Source: Bacteroidota bacterium (GTDB lineage: Bacteria > Bacteroidota > Bacteroidia > Bacteroidales > Prolixibacteraceae). Taken from it: a stretch of 7,100 nucleotides of DNA. Positions within the stretch are counted from its first letter, which is position 1. Each line of letters starts with the position of its first letter. This document shows, piece by piece, positions 6,407 to 7,100 of this stretch. The notes beneath the pieces were generated by a model. The model saw only the letters and a list, made by a program, of their open reading frames with translations, had not been told where the DNA came from and did no database searches. The stretch spans positions 1 to 7,100 of the forward strand of contig JABMPI010000343.1 of the NCBI GenBank assembly GCA_013203755.1, written 5' to 3'. The position numbers and the translations under genes were made by a program.

Positions 6407-6477
6407 CAGTCTGACGCCATGCTAAACGGCGTTTTTGTCCCCCGAGGGCAAAAATGAAGTTTAGCAAATGTTACCTT
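6407..6477. repeat. Structured palindromic element with nested and competing hairpins
   Basis: The outer arms TGCTAAAC (6420-6427) and GTTTAGCA (6459-6466) are perfect. Inside them TTTTTG-T-CCC (6432-6441) pairs with GGGCAAAAA (6446-6454) around CCGA, with one bulged T. A competing hairpin, ACGCC (6414-6418) with GGCGT (6428-6432), uses the left outer arm as its loop and is followed by TTTTG on the plus strand, like a short intrinsic terminator. The element lies just downstream of the hydrolase stop codon, so one role is 3'-end formation or mRNA protection for that gene. It may also be a copy of a dispersed repeat. No transposase is near. Confidence 0.5.
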
Positions 6478-6487
6478 TTCGTTTTTA

Positions 6488-7100
6488 TTATTTGTTGGCT
6501 ATCTCATATGTTTTAGAGAACTCAATTTTTACTGGCCCTATTAAGCCTGAATACCGTAAGTGTTTATCTGCATCAGGCTCCGTTAGTTTGTCATAGCGAG
6601 ATACGTCATTTACCAGATTAGTAGCCGTTTTTCGCTCTTTGGGTAGTAGTTTTTCATCACCGATCAATCTGTTTACCCAAAGGTTTGTTACATAAATTTC
6701 CAGCTTGTTTTTACCATCATTCACATAGTCGGTAATGTCGGCGATATATGGAGCCTTCCAATATACTCCCACCTCTTTGCCGTTTACCTTTACCGTAGCA
6801 ATGTCGCCTACCTTTCCAAGATTTAAGTAACATCTTTCCTTTTCATCCTTATGCTTTTCGATCACGATAATTTTTTTATAAAGCGCTGTACCAGAGAAAT
6901 ACTTGATTTTGTGTTCTTTTGATTCCGTCTAAGATATGAGTTCCTCAAAAGTGGTATTAAAGGGCTCGCCAAGTAATGGTTTTTCCTGAAAAGTTACCTG
7001 CCAAGCGTCTTGTAGGATTATGCTTTTACCTTCGCTTGCATTGCTTATTGTGATTTCTTTTCCTTTGGAATCTGTTAGCTTGTATTGCCCTCTATCAAAA
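6488..7100 (-). pseudogene. Glycoside hydrolase C-terminal part (GH106-like), interrupted by an in-frame TAG
   Basis: The minus-strand frame is open from the right edge, beginning FDRGQYKLTDSKGKE, for 56 codons to TAG at 6931-6929, and continues in the same frame to TAA at 6490-6488. Across the stop the protein reads FEELIS-stop-TESKEHKIKYFSGTALYKK. Relatives have SWT before the KYFSGTA motif, so TGG has become TAG. The remainder is a galactose-binding-like beta-sandwich: LNLGKV, KVNGKEVGVYWKAPY, the hallmark TNLWVNRLIGDE and the closing SGLIGPVKIEF. This tail is typical of GH106 alpha-L-rhamnosidases and related GH2-like enzymes, usually secreted and over 900 residues, acting on plant or algal polysaccharides; the catalytic part lies beyond the window. 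A GTG at 6865 could start a 125-residue product, but it would begin inside the fold and is unlikely. A base-call error or suppressed stop could also explain the TAG. Confidence 0.82.

Larger units (their letters stand above)
6065..6487. other. Intergenic region between kinase operon and hydrolase
   Basis: This 423-base AT-rich stretch should hold the operon promoter on the minus strand and the 3' end of the hydrolase transcript. It contains three inverted-repeat structures (6091-6121, 6363-6381, 6407-6477), listed separately. No reading frame of convincing length or composition exists; a 34-codon minus-strand frame (6361 to 6257) has no recognisable product. No tRNA or known riboswitch pattern is seen. 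Confidence 0.7.

Noticed and set aside
6420..6466. Integron attC recombination site
   Set aside because: The outer arms GCTAAAC/GTTTAGC resemble attC ends at first sight, but the fourth base of GTTTAGC does not fit GTTRRRY, and no integrase or cassette array is visible.
6488..6865. A separate 125-residue gene starting at GTG 6865
   Set aside because: The same frame continues upstream with family sequence (KYFSGTALYKK) up to and beyond the TAG, so it is the tail of the broken hydrolase, not an independent gene.
1..7100. CRISPR array, tRNA or rRNA genes
   Set aside because: No regularly spaced direct repeats and no cloverleaf or rRNA-like sequence were found on either strand.

Overview
The window looks like chromosomal DNA of a low-GC member of the Bacteroidota. 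The evidence is indirect: AT-rich coding sequence, starts with weak or no Shine-Dalgarno but A-rich leaders, a possible TAnnTTTG -7 box, a TPR-type sensor kinase, receivers of the YVDDEESNL type, and a GH106-like glycoside hydrolase tail. I cannot place it below phylum level. All intact genes are on the minus strand; the only plus-strand coding trace is a broken group II intron.

Layout, left to right. Positions 1-635 (minus) hold the N-terminal 211 residues of a Fic-domain protein that runs off the left edge; the inhibitory motif and the full Fic active-site motif are both visible. Positions 636-957 are a mostly empty AT-rich stretch with small dyads. Positions 958-1432 (plus) are a 5'-truncated group II intron: the C-terminal maturase piece of its reverse transcriptase, broken by a frameshift, followed by a distorted domain V, a domain VI-like stem and the 3' end. 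It sits 8 bases past the stop codon of the neighbouring operon and is clearly richer in G+C than its surroundings. Positions 1441-6064 (minus) are a compact three-gene two-component operon, transcribed right to left: a secreted-start, TPR-containing, membrane-anchored histidine kinase; a stand-alone receiver; and a hybrid kinase of order REC-PAS-HisKA-HATPase-REC. Gaps are 13 and 3 bases. Positions 6065-6487 are a non-coding stretch with three inverted-repeat structures. Positions 6488-7100 (minus) are the C-terminal part of a glycoside hydrolase, probably GH106-like, interrupted by one in-frame TAG where the family normally has tryptophan.

How it fits together. The TPR kinase probably senses outside the cytoplasm and phosphorylates the stand-alone receiver and/or the receivers of the hybrid kinase. 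No DNA-binding or enzymatic output domain is present, so the output lies elsewhere or works by protein contact. The stand-alone receiver and the first receiver of the hybrid kinase are close paralogues, with a nearly identical DNA tract, so the operon probably grew by receiver duplication.

Most unusual points: short perfect hairpins sitting where the intron reading frame and domain V are broken; the receiver duplication tract; a 9-bp inverted repeat with 22-bp arm spacing ahead of the operon; a structured element near 6407-6477 with a possible diverged relative near 712-740; and the nonsense mutation in the hydrolase. I see no strong case for a wholly new system here.
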